The translations under genes were made by a program, and so were the position numbers. The notes beneath the pieces were generated by a model. That model was not told the origin of the DNA. It searched no databases and was given only the letters and a program-made list of their open reading frames with translations. Shown one piece after another: positions 11,664 to 20,824 of a stretch of 64,000 bases of DNA; within the stretch, counting starts at the first letter, position 1, and each line of letters begins with the position of its first letter. The DNA lies in NCBI RefSeq assembly GCF_029542085.1, contig NZ_CP107036.1:4836001-4900000 (forward strand), written 5' to 3'. Source of the DNA: Sphingobacterium sp. ML3W (GTDB taxonomy: Bacteria > Bacteroidota > Bacteroidia > Sphingobacteriales > Sphingobacteriaceae).

Positions 11664-12576
11664 CTTTTTGGGTATTTTCTTTTTCTTTTTTCGCCTTTTG
11701 TTCTTTGATATATGCTTCTTGCTCAGCAAGAGCTTTATTATATTCTTTCATGTGCGAAACGGCCGTCTTAATTCCTTTTTCAGAATCTTGACGAATAGAT
11801 TCCGCTTCTTTTATATGTTTGCTATTGGGATAGTTACTCGCAAAGCTACGGTAGTAATCCAATGTTTCGTCATATCTGCTTTCCTGCTTTTGCAAAATAC
11901 TTTTTGAAGCAAATATATATTGTGCCTTTAGCGTCAAAAATTCAATTTCTTCAGCATATTTGGTGTCGGGATATTCTTTCAGTACATTTTGTAACGCAAT
12001 TACAGCTGCTCTATAATCATCATTCAACCCCATATCATAATAGAGCCTGGCATTGGCAAAAGCTTTAAGTTCGAGTTTATCTCTTAACTTTTGAATGAGG
12101 TCTGAGGCCTCTTTAGAACGTTCTGATTCTGGATAGAGATTGACGAAAAGCTGTAGGGCATCGATTGCTTTCTTCGTATTTGCCTGATCTAAAGTTGACC
12201 GAGGTGAATCCAAATAGTAACAATAAGCATGCATAAAACGACATTCTTCTGCCCGTGGACTGTTCGGATAAACATCTGCAAAGTCCTTAAAGTGATATGC
12301 TGCTGAAGTATAATCTTTCAAACGGTAATTGGCAAATGCCAAATAGTAGTAGATATTTTCTGCCTCAGCTTGTCCGCGGAATTTCGTCCGCAAGTCATCA
12401 AACAAAACTAATGCCTTTGTATATTTCTTTTTCTCATACAGCTTTACGGCTTCTTCGTACTTTTGAGCGATATTATTGCTTGCGCGCAATTTCTCAAATT
12501 TACTCTTGCAACCAGTAAACACCAATAGAAACATCATGCCGGCACAGATAGCCGCTATACGCCTATTTAAAAACAT
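11647..12576 (-). CDS. bamD: Outer membrane assembly lipoprotein BamD
   Basis: BamD is the lipoprotein partner of BamA in folding outer-membrane beta barrels. The N-terminus has a hydrophobic signal ending in the lipobox VFTGC (Cys about 22). The rest is TPR-like helices: YEKKKYTKALVLFDDL, YRLKDYTSAAYHFKDF, YPNSPRAEEC and YPDTKYAEE. The length of 309 fits. The highly charged Lys/Glu tail may be disordered. It heads the bamD-rpoZ-coaBC operon. Confidence 0.9.
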   Translation of the reverse strand: MFLNRRIAAICAGMMFLLVFTGCKSKFEKLRASNNIAQKYEEAVKLYEKKKYTKALVLFDDLRTKFRGQAEAENIYYYLAFANYRLKDYTSAAYHFKDFADVYPNSPRAEECRFMHAYCYYLDSPRSTLDQANTKKAIDALQLFVNLYPESERSKEASDLIQKLRDKLELKAFANARLYYDMGLNDDYRAAVIALQNVLKEYPDTKYAEEIEFLTLKAQYIFASKSILQKQESRYDETLDYYRSFASNYPNSKHIKEAESIRQDSEKGIKTAVSHMKEYNKALAEQEAYIKEQKAKKEKENTQKDESKK

Positions 12577-12817
12577 TTTACAAAGATAAGTGAATTTGTT
12601 ATACTAATCAATTAAATTTTACTGCGCAATATAGTTTAATAATTATTTGATCCCAAAAACAACATTTTTTATTAACATTCTTTAACTCGTTGGATGCAAT
12701 TTTGTGGCAGTATTGTCATGGACTTGTTGTTTTTCCATTACGCAAGGAGAGGAAAAATATAGATTTTAAAATATTTGATTATCTTTACATGTACAATCAT
12801 TGAATTTAATAAAGAGT

Positions 12818-13093
12818 ATGACTTTAAAAGAAAAAGTGGAGCAAGCATTGGATACCTTGAGACCTTATTTGGAAACTGATGGCGGAAATGTAAGTGTTGA
12901 AGAGATTACTGCAGATAATGTCGTGCGATTAAAACTATTGGGCGCTTGCGCTTCATGTTCAATGAGCATTATGACTTTTAAAGCAGGATTGGAACAAGCT
13001 ATAAAAAAAGCTGTGCCAGAGGTAACAGCGGTAGAAGCGATTAATCTAACCGATCCAGATTCTCCTGATGCGACCTTGCCGTCGGCCAATTAG
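12818..13093 (+). CDS. NifU-like iron-sulfur scaffold protein
   Basis: The 91-residue protein is a stand-alone NifU C-terminal domain. It opens with VEQALDTLRPYLETDGGNV and carries the Cys pair in GACASCSMSIMTFKAGLE (CxxC about residues 42-45), which holds a transient Fe-S cluster for delivery to client enzymes. The ATG at 12818 is used because it starts the domain; an upstream in-frame TTG at 12800 adds six residues without support. There is no partner suf gene in the window. Confidence 0.88.
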   Translation: MTLKEKVEQALDTLRPYLETDGGNVSVEEITADNVVRLKLLGACASCSMSIMTFKAGLEQAIKKAVPEVTAVEAINLTDPDSPDATLPSAN

Positions 13094-13150
13094 TTTATCT
13101 ATTAACACAATTTAACGGCTAACCCAGCTGCTTTTGTGTAAATTTGTTCT

Positions 13151-13801
13151 ATGAAGTTGCTGATCCCTATATTATTAGTTTTATCTGTATTTTTTGAGTC
13201 TTCGACTTTAAAGGCGCAAGAGAGGAAGATTGTCCAATATTCCGGTATTGTAACTACTGTGGGGTCTGGACTTCCTGTTGGTTATGCTACAGTAACCAAT
13301 TTATCTTTCCGTAACGAGGCCATTGCGGCGAATAATGAAGGCTATTTTTCTTTCGTAGCTCATGTGGGAGACACACTTCGTTTTTCCTCTATAGGATTCG
13401 ATCCGCTCATTGTAACTGTACCTGAAGTTGCTGGCGACAAATTTACAGCTAGTATCGTAATGCAAAATTTGGTAACTGAACTGCCAATGGTGACTCCGTA
13501 TCCCTGGGCAAGTATTGAGGAATTTAATATAGCATTTATGAATTTAGATGTATCTGAGGATCATATTGTACGGGCAAAAAGAACACTTTCCAACGAGTCT
13601 TTATCAGCAATGGCTGCCGTAGTACCTCGCGATGGCAACGAGATGCGTTCGATCAATAATGCACAAAGCTTCAATACAATGAATAATAAAGTCATTAACC
13701 AACGTTATGCAAATCCGCTATTAAATCCTTTTGCATGGGGAAGTTTAATACAGCAAATAACGAAGGGAAGTCAAAGCCGTTCCAAAAGCTCCCGCTATTA
13801 A
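13151..13801 (+). CDS. Secreted CarboxypepD-regulatory-like domain protein
   Basis: The protein has 216 residues with a signal peptide (hydrophobic 3-17, probable cleavage after STLKA). Residues about 28-110 look like the CarboxypepD_reg-like beta sandwich of Bacteroidota envelope proteins (YSGIVTTVGSGLPVGYATV, then FSFVAHVGDTLRFSSIGF). The C-terminus is rich in Asn, Gln and Ser without an enzyme motif. Likely periplasmic or surface located; role unknown. Its last four bases overlap the end of the convergent permease gene. Confidence 0.7.
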   Translation: MKLLIPILLVLSVFFESSTLKAQERKIVQYSGIVTTVGSGLPVGYATVTNLSFRNEAIAANNEGYFSFVAHVGDTLRFSSIGFDPLIVTVPEVAGDKFTASIVMQNLVTELPMVTPYPWASIEEFNIAFMNLDVSEDHIVRAKRTLSNESLSAMAAVVPRDGNEMRSINNAQSFNTMNNKVINQRYANPLLNPFAWGSLIQQITKGSQSRSKSSRY

Positions 13802-15027
13802 TCTGTTGCTTTGAGCTTGTTCAGCTCTTTTACACTTATCTTTGCTGAAAAATAAGATACTAATCCTGAAATACTGGTAACGGTCAGGAATACCAACATG
13901 TAATCGCTCCATCTGCTCACCATAGGATAGCTGTCTAAAATTGCATTTGCACCGTCTTCAACACGTATAATACCATAGGTGGATTGGACGTAATTGAATA
14001 TAGCACCAATGAATAAACCTAAAATGCAACCAATAATTGCAATCATCAACCCCTCATAGAAGAAGATGCGTTGAATTAAGCTATTGTTACCACCTAAGCT
14101 TTTTAGGACTGTCATATCCTTTTGTTTATCCAATACTAACATCGTCAATGACCCTACTATATTAAAAATTGCGATGATACTAATCAATGTTAAAATAAAA
14201 AACACAACCCATCTCTCTACACGTACATTTTTGTATAAAGTTGGATTTTGCTCCTCTCTATTTTTAACAACATAATCTGTGCCCAGCTTGTGTTGAAGAT
14301 CTTTTTCAAATAGTTTAGCGTCAGTACCTTCCTTGAGATAGAATTCAATAGCAGAAACTCTGTCATATTCGCCGAGTACTTCTTTGGCAAATGAAATTGG
14401 TGTAATAACGAAATTGTCAAAGTCCTGTTGGTATCTGAGAACACCTCCTGGACTGATAGCTCTAATATTAAATTCTTCAGCAGGATTAGATGTGTTTTTG
14501 ACGCCTTTTCTTGGTGAATAAACTTGGATTAAATCTGGGGTATTCTGCATAGAAATACCGAGATTAGCCTGGACACTTGCTCCAAGTATAGCCAGATTAG
14601 TTGAATCACGTAAGAGTTTATATACTCCATCCACAAGAATACTATCACCAATACTCTTATTAATCGATTTGGGCTCGATTCCCTTGATAGTTGAAATATA
14701 CTGTCGATTTGCATATTGAAGTAATACCTTCTCTTCTAGTACTTCTGTATAATGGATAACATTAGGATTTTTTCTCAACTCATTAAAGACTGATTTATTT
14801 GTTGTAAAGAGCTTGCCTTTTTGTGGCTCTATCTTTAGTTCAGGAGCAAATTTGCTATACATAGATATAATAAGCTCCTCCATCCCATTGAAAGAGGACA
14901 GGAGTATGATTAATGCGGCACTACTTACCATAACACCTATCACACTAATTGAGGAGATGATATTAATAGCGTTGACCGATTTTTTTGAAAACAGGTATCT
15001 CTTGGCAAATAGAAAAGGTAAGTTCAT
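13798..15027 (-). CDS. LolC/LolE-type ABC transporter permease
   Basis: The 409-residue membrane protein has one N-terminal transmembrane helix (about 20-45, INIISSISVIGVMVSSAALI), a large periplasmic MacB-like domain, and three C-terminal helices (about 275-395) of the FtsX fold, with NIVGSLTMLVLDKQKDMTVLKSLG at the coupling helix. This layout is that of LolC/E, which extract lipoproteins from the inner membrane, and of other mechanotransmission exporters. No ATPase gene is adjacent, so its partner lies elsewhere. It starts 3 bases after the MBL hydrolase gene, implying cotranscription. Confidence 0.82.
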   Translation of the reverse strand: MNLPFLFAKRYLFSKKSVNAINIISSISVIGVMVSSAALIILLSSFNGMEELIISMYSKFAPELKIEPQKGKLFTTNKSVFNELRKNPNVIHYTEVLEEKVLLQYANRQYISTIKGIEPKSINKSIGDSILVDGVYKLLRDSTNLAILGASVQANLGISMQNTPDLIQVYSPRKGVKNTSNPAEEFNIRAISPGGVLRYQQDFDNFVITPISFAKEVLGEYDRVSAIEFYLKEGTDAKLFEKDLQHKLGTDYVVKNREEQNPTLYKNVRVERWVVFFILTLISIIAIFNIVGSLTMLVLDKQKDMTVLKSLGGNNSLIQRIFFYEGLMIAIIGCILGLFIGAIFNYVQSTYGIIRVEDGANAILDSYPMVSRWSDYMLVFLTVTSISGLVSYFSAKISVKELNKLKATD

Positions 15028-15030
15028 ATC

Positions 15031-15672
15031 TTATCCTTGTATAAATGGATTGGAGTTTTTTTCAAAACCTATTGTCGTTGAAGGGCCATGACCTGGGTAG
15101 ACAACGGTGTCATCTGGTAAGGTATAAAGTCTTTGCTTAATATTATCTAAAAGCTGCTGATGATTTCCTCCTGGTAGATCAGTGCGGCCAATACTGTTAC
15201 GGAACAAGACATCTCCACCAATTAGGAATTTTTGAGAAGCGGAGTAAAAACAGATATGCGCCGGTGAGTGGCCGGGTGCCAATATCACTTCCAATTCGTC
15301 ATTGTCTATTTGTATTTTGTCTCCATCTTTTAGAAATACTTCTCCAATAGGAGAGATGTCATAGCGGAATCCCATTTGCGGAGCATAGTTCTGAACTGCA
15401 ACCAGCGTAGATAGTTCTCCTTCGTGAAATTGAGGAAGTAGATCAAATTTCTCATGAATAAAATAATTGCCCAAGACATGATCAATGTGACAATGGGTAT
15501 TCAGTAACAATTGTGGAGTGAGATTATGAAGATCGACGAAGGTTAAAAACTCCACTTGCTCTTTTTCCCCATACATCCCTGGGTCGATAATTAAGGCATT
15601 TCCCTCTTCGTTATACAACAAATAGGTATTTTCTTGGTATGGATTGAAAGTGAATGTTCTGATCGTTAGCAT
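15031..15672 (-). CDS. MBL-fold hydrolase (glyoxalase II-like)
   Basis: The 213-residue protein has the metallo-beta-lactamase signature HxHxDH in NTHCHIDHVLGN (about residues 59-70), a further metal His in LAPGHSPAH (about 132-140), the bridging Asp in GGDVLFRNSIGRTDLPGG (about 153-170) and a final His in YPGHGPSTTIG (about 193-203). GRTDLPGG and PGHGPSTTIG are typical of small cytosolic hydroxyacylglutathione-hydrolase-like enzymes. The substrate is not certain. It sits directly before the permease gene. Confidence 0.85.
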   Translation of the reverse strand: MLTIRTFTFNPYQENTYLLYNEEGNALIIDPGMYGEKEQVEFLTFVDLHNLTPQLLLNTHCHIDHVLGNYFIHEKFDLLPQFHEGELSTLVAVQNYAPQMGFRYDISPIGEVFLKDGDKIQIDNDELEVILAPGHSPAHICFYSASQKFLIGGDVLFRNSIGRTDLPGGNHQQLLDNIKQRLYTLPDDTVVYPGHGPSTTIGFEKNSNPFIQG

Positions 15673-15715
15673 AAGGTAAAATTACATTTTTTATTGTTTT
15701 CTAAATAGAGAAAGA

Positions 15716-16459
15716 CTAGCTATTCCAAATTTCCCAATTCTTCTCTGCCTGAAGCAGCAACATTTCATACCCATTTTTAGTTCGAGCACCTTTTTCTTTG
15801 CCTTTCTTTAGGAATGTTGTCTCTTCTGGATTATAAATAAGATCATAGAATAGGTGCTTGGCATTGATATGTTCGTACGGTAAAGTCGGAGACTCTGCTA
15901 TATTGGGAAATGTTCCCACTGGTGAACAATTGATAATTAATGTATATTCAGCTAAAATCGTTTCATCTAATTCCTCATACGTGTAGTTGTCCGTTTGTTT
16001 GGTTCTGCTGACGAGCTTGTATTTTATCCCTAATTTATCTAATGTATAGATCACTGCTTTTGCTGCTCCTCCGTTTCCTAGGATTAAAGCGTTTTTGTCA
16101 TTCTGGTTCAAAAGTGGTTTCAGTGATTCTTCAAATCCATATGCATCCGTGTTATAGCCTTTCAAGTATGGAACGCCGTTTGCGAGATGCGTAATGCGGA
16201 TACAGTTTACAGCTTGTATTACTTTAGCTTCTTCCGATAGTTCGTTTAAATAATCCATGACCTCTATCTTATATGGAATGGTCACATTTACCCCATAAAA
16301 GTCCTTGTTCGTAAATATAGATGGAAAATCCGATATACGTTCAATTGGATATAGGTCATAATCTACATGTTGAATATTTTCTTTCTGAAACTTTTCTAAA
16401 TAATATTTCTTGGAAAAGGAGTGTCCTAACGGAAATCCTATCAGACCTAATTTTTTCAT
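15716..16459 (-). CDS. aroE: Shikimate dehydrogenase
   Basis: AroE reduces 3-dehydroshikimate to shikimate with NADPH in aromatic amino acid synthesis. The shikimate site is visible in FPLGHSFSKKYY (about 9-20), VNVTIPYK (about 58-65, catalytic Lys) and YNTDAYGF (about 102-109, catalytic Asp). The NADP-binding loop is GNGGAAKA (about 126-133), followed by VSRT. Length, 247, is normal for the Bacteroidota form. It follows the terminator of the TPR gene, so it has its own promoter. Confidence 0.93.
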   Translation of the reverse strand: MKKLGLIGFPLGHSFSKKYYLEKFQKENIQHVDYDLYPIERISDFPSIFTNKDFYGVNVTIPYKIEVMDYLNELSEEAKVIQAVNCIRITHLANGVPYLKGYNTDAYGFEESLKPLLNQNDKNALILGNGGAAKAVIYTLDKLGIKYKLVSRTKQTDNYTYEELDETILAEYTLIINCSPVGTFPNIAESPTLPYEHINAKHLFYDLIYNPEETTFLKKGKEKGARTKNGYEMLLLQAEKNWEIWNS

Positions 16460-16507
16460 TGAATGGTTTAATACTTCTTTGGGTGAAAAGGTAAGCTTAA
16501 TCTAAAT

Positions 16508-16559
16508 GCATTTTATACTCCCAGGCAAGTCTGAAAGATTGCCTGGGAGTATAAAATGC
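16508..16559 (-). terminator. Long perfect hairpin terminator of the TPR gene
   Basis: Exact 21-bp arms at 16508-16528 and 16539-16559 with a 10-base loop contain CTCCCAGGCAA / TTGCCTGGGAG. It starts 9 bases after the TPR stop, and the outer part of each arm is A/T-rich, giving T runs on either strand. Confidence 0.85.
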
Positions 16560-16567
16560 CGTCTACT

Positions 16568-17980
16568 TTAATTTTTTGGTTTGGTATATTTTTTTACAAT
16601 TTCAGTGATAATTTGATTTCCTTGCAACTGAGGAAGGTAATCAAAGAGAATGTGATGTTTTTCCGGATTTGTAGCTAAGCCTAGTTCTAAGAAGTTTAAA
16701 GCTTCATTGTATTGTCCATTTGCAAATAGATAGGCCACTACACGATAATATAGTTCCGCCGCTTCAGGGTTTTGCGTAATTCCATCTGACATGACATTGA
16801 TGGCTTCATCAATTTTGCTCTGCTCAAATAGGATTGAAGAGTAATCGAGCCAAGCATCTATATCTGATGGATTTAATGCCACTACTTTTTTATATGCTTC
16901 TTCAGCCTGATCAATTTGCTGTAACTTATATCGAGCATCTGCGATTGCAAACCAGTAATCCGGATTTGTGTCTTCTAGTTCCAAAGCCTTTTTGTAGAAA
17001 TGAAGCGACTCAAAGTAACGTTCTTCAAAATCCAATGTAACACCAATACCAAACCATGCGTCTGCAAGCTCGGCGTCTAACTTTACAGCTTTTTTATAGT
17101 AGTTTCGAGCTTCTTCCATTTGTTCAAGCTTCTCGTAACACTCACCTATAGCACAATAGGTATCCGCACTGGGTTGTTCGTATTCAAAGGTCTGTTTGTA
17201 TACGTCCAATGCCTCCTGATAGCGATCTAAGTTGACCAGTGCATTTCCTTTATTGAAATAAGCAGATGAGAAGTCTTCCTTGATTAATATGGCATAGTCA
17301 TATGCATCTAATGCTTCTTCGAATTTGCTTATTTTATGATAGGAATTACCTAGATTATACCAAGCATAATACGAATAAGGGTCTGAGTCAATATATTTTT
17401 TATAGAAAGATATACTTTCTTCTTGCCTGTCAAGTACATCATAGCAATAAGCTAGCTCATAGAGTGCTTCTTGATAGTCCATATTGAGTTCAAGCGCCTT
17501 CTTTAAATAGACAATAGCTTTATCATAGTTCATTTGCGCTTGAAAAATCATGGCAATATGAAAATAAACCTCATCTTTATTGTCTAATAAGGGTAATGCT
17601 TTGAATAATTGATCTAATGCTTCATCAAATTGTCCTATGCTCCCCAAAATACCGCCTCTAATTAAGAATATATCTCCTTCTGAAGCTTCCAGTAGTTCTG
17701 CTTTATCCAAGGCCGCTAAAGCATTCTGATACTGTTGAATTGTTGAAAACAATTGTGCTTGCTTCAACAAAAAAGTAATATCAAAGGGATGCTGGCTGAT
17801 TGCAAATTCGGTCACTTGTAGTGCCTTTACAGGATCATTTTTTTCAGCATAGTAGTCTATTATTCCTTCGAAAGCCTTGGAGTCAAAAAAATACTGATCC
17901 TCGTTTCGAAGCATTTCCTCATATCTGTCCACCGAGATTTTTCTTTCTTCGGGGTTTTCAAATTCAAAATCCTCTTCCAT
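16568..17980 (-). CDS. Tetratricopeptide repeat protein
   Basis: About 470 residues made almost wholly of 34-residue TPR units, for example YDKAIVYLKKALELNMDYQE, FEEALDAYDYAILIKEDFSS, MEEARNYYKKAVKLDAELAD and IDQAEEAYKKVVALNPSDID. Roughly a dozen units can be counted. There is no signal peptide, so it is likely cytoplasmic and a protein-binding scaffold. The ATG at 17978-17980 (MEEDFEFENPEER) is chosen over an upstream TTG. It is monocistronic, flanked by strong terminators; partners cannot be inferred. Confidence 0.85.
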   Translation of the reverse strand: MEEDFEFENPEERKISVDRYEEMLRNEDQYFFDSKAFEGIIDYYAEKNDPVKALQVTEFAISQHPFDITFLLKQAQLFSTIQQYQNALAALDKAELLEASEGDIFLIRGGILGSIGQFDEALDQLFKALPLLDNKDEVYFHIAMIFQAQMNYDKAIVYLKKALELNMDYQEALYELAYCYDVLDRQEESISFYKKYIDSDPYSYYAWYNLGNSYHKISKFEEALDAYDYAILIKEDFSSAYFNKGNALVNLDRYQEALDVYKQTFEYEQPSADTYCAIGECYEKLEQMEEARNYYKKAVKLDAELADAWFGIGVTLDFEERYFESLHFYKKALELEDTNPDYWFAIADARYKLQQIDQAEEAYKKVVALNPSDIDAWLDYSSILFEQSKIDEAINVMSDGITQNPEAAELYYRVVAYLFANGQYNEALNFLELGLATNPEKHHILFDYLPQLQGNQIITEIVKKYTKPKN

Positions 17981-18108
17981 TCTCAAAAGTTTAAAACCAG
18001 TATTCTGTTCCTTAAATCAAAATACTAATTTCTTATCTAATTTGCTTTAATAAATTTTCCACAAATTGGATATCATCCACAAAGTTAAGGATAAATACTG
18101 TCAAAATA

Positions 18109-18135
18109 AAAAAGCCGGCTCTAGAGCCGGCTTTT
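18109..18135 (-). terminator. ompA terminator
   Basis: Arms AAAAGCCGGCTCT (18110-18122) and AGAGCCGGCTTTT (18123-18135) form a GC-rich hairpin. On the minus strand it is followed by a T run. It lies 27 bases after the ompA stop. Confidence 0.88.
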
Positions 18136-18161
18136 AATATAATGGTATAAGTTATATACGA

Positions 18162-19538
18162 TTATTTTTTGATCTCAACACGACGGTTTTGAACACGACC
18201 TTCTTCAGTTGAATTAGACGCGATTGGGTTTTTCTCTCCGTAACCGTTAGCAGTGATGCTTGATGAAGAAACACCAGCATTTACTAAGTATTGTTTTACA
18301 GAGTTAGCACGGTCTTTAGACAAAGTCACGTTGTAAGCTTCAGAACCTTCTGCAGATGCATAACCGTCTAAAGTTACAGATGAATTATTGTCACGTACTT
18401 CTTTAGCCAATTTATCCAAAGTTGAGTAAGAAGAAGTTTTCAATACTGAGCTATCAAATTCGAATTGAATTGGAGCATAGTAACCGTTAGAAGCGATGTT
18501 TTCAACAACTGGCTCTGGGAATTTGATTGGACATCCTGAACCATCTACTGGAGTACCAGCAGGAGTACCAGGACATTTGTCAAATTTGTCAGATACACCA
18601 TCACCATCAGCATCAGCGCTTAATGTGTTAACAGTACCTTCTAAAGTGCTTACGCGTTGTTTCAAAGCTTCAACTTCGTTTCTCAATGAAGGATCTTTCA
18701 ACTCATCATACATTGTAGCTACTGGGTTAGCAAAAGTCAAGTTTTGTTTGTCTTTTGAACCTAAAGTGAACTCTAAACCACCGTATACGTTAGAGAAACG
18801 TTGTTTTGTAGTATTGTTTCTGCCAGGTCCGTACAATAATGCTTCATCAGTGAAGTTCATTGTGTAACCTAAATTCAAGGCAACAACTTCAGATAATTTG
18901 AATTTAGCACCAACACCTACAGGAACGATCATACCTAAACGGTAATCTTTGTCGCGTGGGTTAGAAGGTGAACGATCACCGAATACATCTTCACCCCATT
19001 TTTGATCGTAAACAGGTTGTCCTGAAAAGTCATTAGTTCCGAATTGAACTGGGTTGTAAGCAAAAGCACCAATACCTACTTTAGCGTAGAAGTTAACAGC
19101 ATTTTCTCTTCTTAAGAAATCAATAGTACCCAATTGGAAAACACCGTTTAAGCTAGCTGCCCAGTTTACTTTTGTTTCAGCAGATTGAGCGCCATATTTG
19201 TTTTCAACTGCAGGACCAGACTCGTCATGATTGTAAGTCTTGATCTTACCACGGTTTGCTTCAACTTCTAAACCGAATAGGTGCGAGAATTGCTTGCGTA
19301 CTGTCAAACCATAGTACTCACCCACTTTGTTTTGGAAATAACCAACTTTTTGACCAAAGTTATTGTTACCACCAATTAAAGCATTAGGCGTAGTGATACC
19401 ACCTTGAACTCCGATAGACCAAGTTCTGTATTGTGATCTACCACCGAATACTTGTTGAGCTTGTGCTGTATCAGCGAAACCTAAAGCGGCAACTAATGTA
19501 GCAGCAACAGCTGTTTTTTTAATTGTAGAATAGTTCAT
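18162..19538 (-). CDS. OmpA-family outer membrane protein with TSP3 calcium-binding repeat
   Basis: About 458 residues. A signal peptide (KKTAVAATLVAALGFADTAQA) precedes a beta-barrel domain (about 25-270) with alternating aromatic strands. A short coiled segment (LRNEVEALKQRVSTLEGTV) and a thrombospondin type-3 motif (DADGDGVSDKFDKCPGTP) follow. The C-terminal OmpA domain (about 345-458) has IQFEFDSSVLK, the peptidoglycan-binding region and GRVQNRRVEI. It anchors the outer membrane to the cell wall. The ATG at 19536-19538 is chosen because the signal peptide begins there. A sigma-54-like promoter lies upstream at 19610-19627. Confidence 0.9.
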   Translation of the reverse strand: MNYSTIKKTAVAATLVAALGFADTAQAQQVFGGRSQYRTWSIGVQGGITTPNALIGGNNNFGQKVGYFQNKVGEYYGLTVRKQFSHLFGLEVEANRGKIKTYNHDESGPAVENKYGAQSAETKVNWAASLNGVFQLGTIDFLRRENAVNFYAKVGIGAFAYNPVQFGTNDFSGQPVYDQKWGEDVFGDRSPSNPRDKDYRLGMIVPVGVGAKFKLSEVVALNLGYTMNFTDEALLYGPGRNNTTKQRFSNVYGGLEFTLGSKDKQNLTFANPVATMYDELKDPSLRNEVEALKQRVSTLEGTVNTLSADADGDGVSDKFDKCPGTPAGTPVDGSGCPIKFPEPVVENIASNGYYAPIQFEFDSSVLKTSSYSTLDKLAKEVRDNNSSVTLDGYASAEGSEAYNVTLSKDRANSVKQYLVNAGVSSSSITANGYGEKNPIASNSTEEGRVQNRRVEIKK

Positions 19539-19609
19539 ACTCTTGTTTTTAAGGTTATTATTAATTTTAATTGTTTTCAAACTTTGTTATCATTTAATAT
19601 CTGGAACAG

Positions 19610-19627
19610 TACAATTGCCGTGCCAAA
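19610..19627 (-). promoter_or_regulatory. Sigma-54-like promoter before the ompA-family gene
   Basis: On the minus strand the sequence reads TTGGCACG-GCAA-TTGTA. The sigma-54 consensus is YTGGCACG-N4-TTGCW; all but the C of the -12 GC match, with correct spacing. Transcription would start near 19598, leaving a leader of about 60 bases. A good TAnnTTTG promoter was not seen nearby. Confidence 0.5.
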
Positions 19628-19690
19628 GTCTTAAAATTATGTTAAATTTTTAAATTTCTGATATTTCGTACTAAATTAAGTATTTAATGT

Positions 19691-19745
19691 GAAACAACAA
19701 AACAAAAATTCGGTACGAAAGTACCAAATTTTTGTTTTGTTTCAA
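19691..19745 (-). terminator. Terminator of the phosphate transport genes
   Basis: A long hairpin: arms 19696-19710 and 19727-19741 are exact complements (AACAAAACAAAAATT). An inner GGTAC/GTACC stem capped by GAAA completes it, after one C-A mismatch. It lies about 35 bases beyond the Pit stop. Confidence 0.8.
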
Positions 19746-19776
19746 TAGCTTTTAGAAAAAAATTAAGAAATTCTTT

Positions 19777-20787
19777 CTAAAGTAAATAATGTACAATGAC
19801 TAAAGAGAGTCCTCCAAGCAGAGCCGATACTGGAATTGTCAAGACCCAAGCCCATAATAAACTAATCGTTACCCCCCAGCGCACTGCTGAAACACGCTTA
19901 ACAACTCCGACACCAATAATGGCTCCTGTAATGGTATGTGTTGTTGAAGCTGGGATTCCGAAATGCTCAGTTATACCTAATGTTACCGCTCCTGCAGATT
20001 CCGCACAAACTCCTTCTAATGGTGTCACTTTCGTAATTTTAGTACCCATTGTCTTAACAATTTTCCAGCCTCCACTCATTGTTCCAGCTGCAATAGCTGC
20101 GTAACACGTTAAGGGAATCCATTCGGGCATATGTTCGGTATTTTGCATGTAGCCACCAGCTACCATAGCTACAAGGATAATACCCATTACTTTTTGTGCA
20201 TCATTACCACCATGCGCAAAACTCAAGGCTGCAGATGAAACTAATTGCAGTACTTTAAACCATTTTTCAGCAACACTAGGCCGTGAGTTTTTGGCTAAAT
20301 TGATTACAATGAGTGTAATGATAATAGATATGGTCATACCGATGATCGGTGCAAACACGATGAAAGCAATAATTTTTAATGTTGCATCGATATTGATTGC
20401 GTGTATAGGATCTGCACCAAGAATAAAGGCATAAGCCATTCCTGATCCGGCAAAGCCTCCAATCAAGGTGTGTGAGGAACTTGATGGTACTCCATAGTAC
20501 CAAGTGAATAAGTTCCAGCCAATTGCTGCGAGCAAGCCCGCAAAGATAACCTCTAAGGTAATATATTCTTCCAATACCGTTTTGGCAATGGTGTTGGCTA
20601 CTTTGTGATCTGTAAAGTAGAAATAAGCAGCAAAGTTGAATATGGCAGCCCATAATACAGCCATTGCTGGTGTTAGAACTTTTGTTGATACAACTGTCGC
20701 AATAGAGTTGGCTGCATCATGGAATCCATTGATGTAGTCAAATGCAATTGCTAAGACAATCACAACAACGAGTAATGTTGACATCAT
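19777..20787 (-). CDS. Inorganic phosphate transporter, PiT family
   Basis: The 336-residue multi-pass membrane protein has the paired PiT signatures: FDYINGFHDAANSIATVVSTK near the N-terminus (about 15-35) and SFAHGGNDAQKVMGII in the second half (about 191-206), with GIPASTTHTITGAIIG and GVPSSSSHTLIGGFAG as the matching GxPxS-S/T-H repeats. It imports phosphate, usually as a metal-phosphate complex, driven by H+ or Na+. The gene directly follows the DUF47 gene (37 bases), its usual regulatory partner. Confidence 0.93.
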   Translation of the reverse strand: MMSTLLVVVIVLAIAFDYINGFHDAANSIATVVSTKVLTPAMAVLWAAIFNFAAYFYFTDHKVANTIAKTVLEEYITLEVIFAGLLAAIGWNLFTWYYGVPSSSSHTLIGGFAGSGMAYAFILGADPIHAINIDATLKIIAFIVFAPIIGMTISIIITLIVINLAKNSRPSVAEKWFKVLQLVSSAALSFAHGGNDAQKVMGIILVAMVAGGYMQNTEHMPEWIPLTCYAAIAAGTMSGGWKIVKTMGTKITKVTPLEGVCAESAGAVTLGITEHFGIPASTTHTITGAIIGVGVVKRVSAVRWGVTISLLWAWVLTIPVSALLGGLSLVIVHYLL

Positions 20788-20824
20788 AATCTCGTAGAAT
20801 TTTTATGCACTTATGATCGAATGA

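Noticed and set aside
11664..11729. Longer start for RpoZ adding a Lys-rich leader
   Set aside because: The leader is bamD coding sequence read in another frame; the family starts at MSQK.
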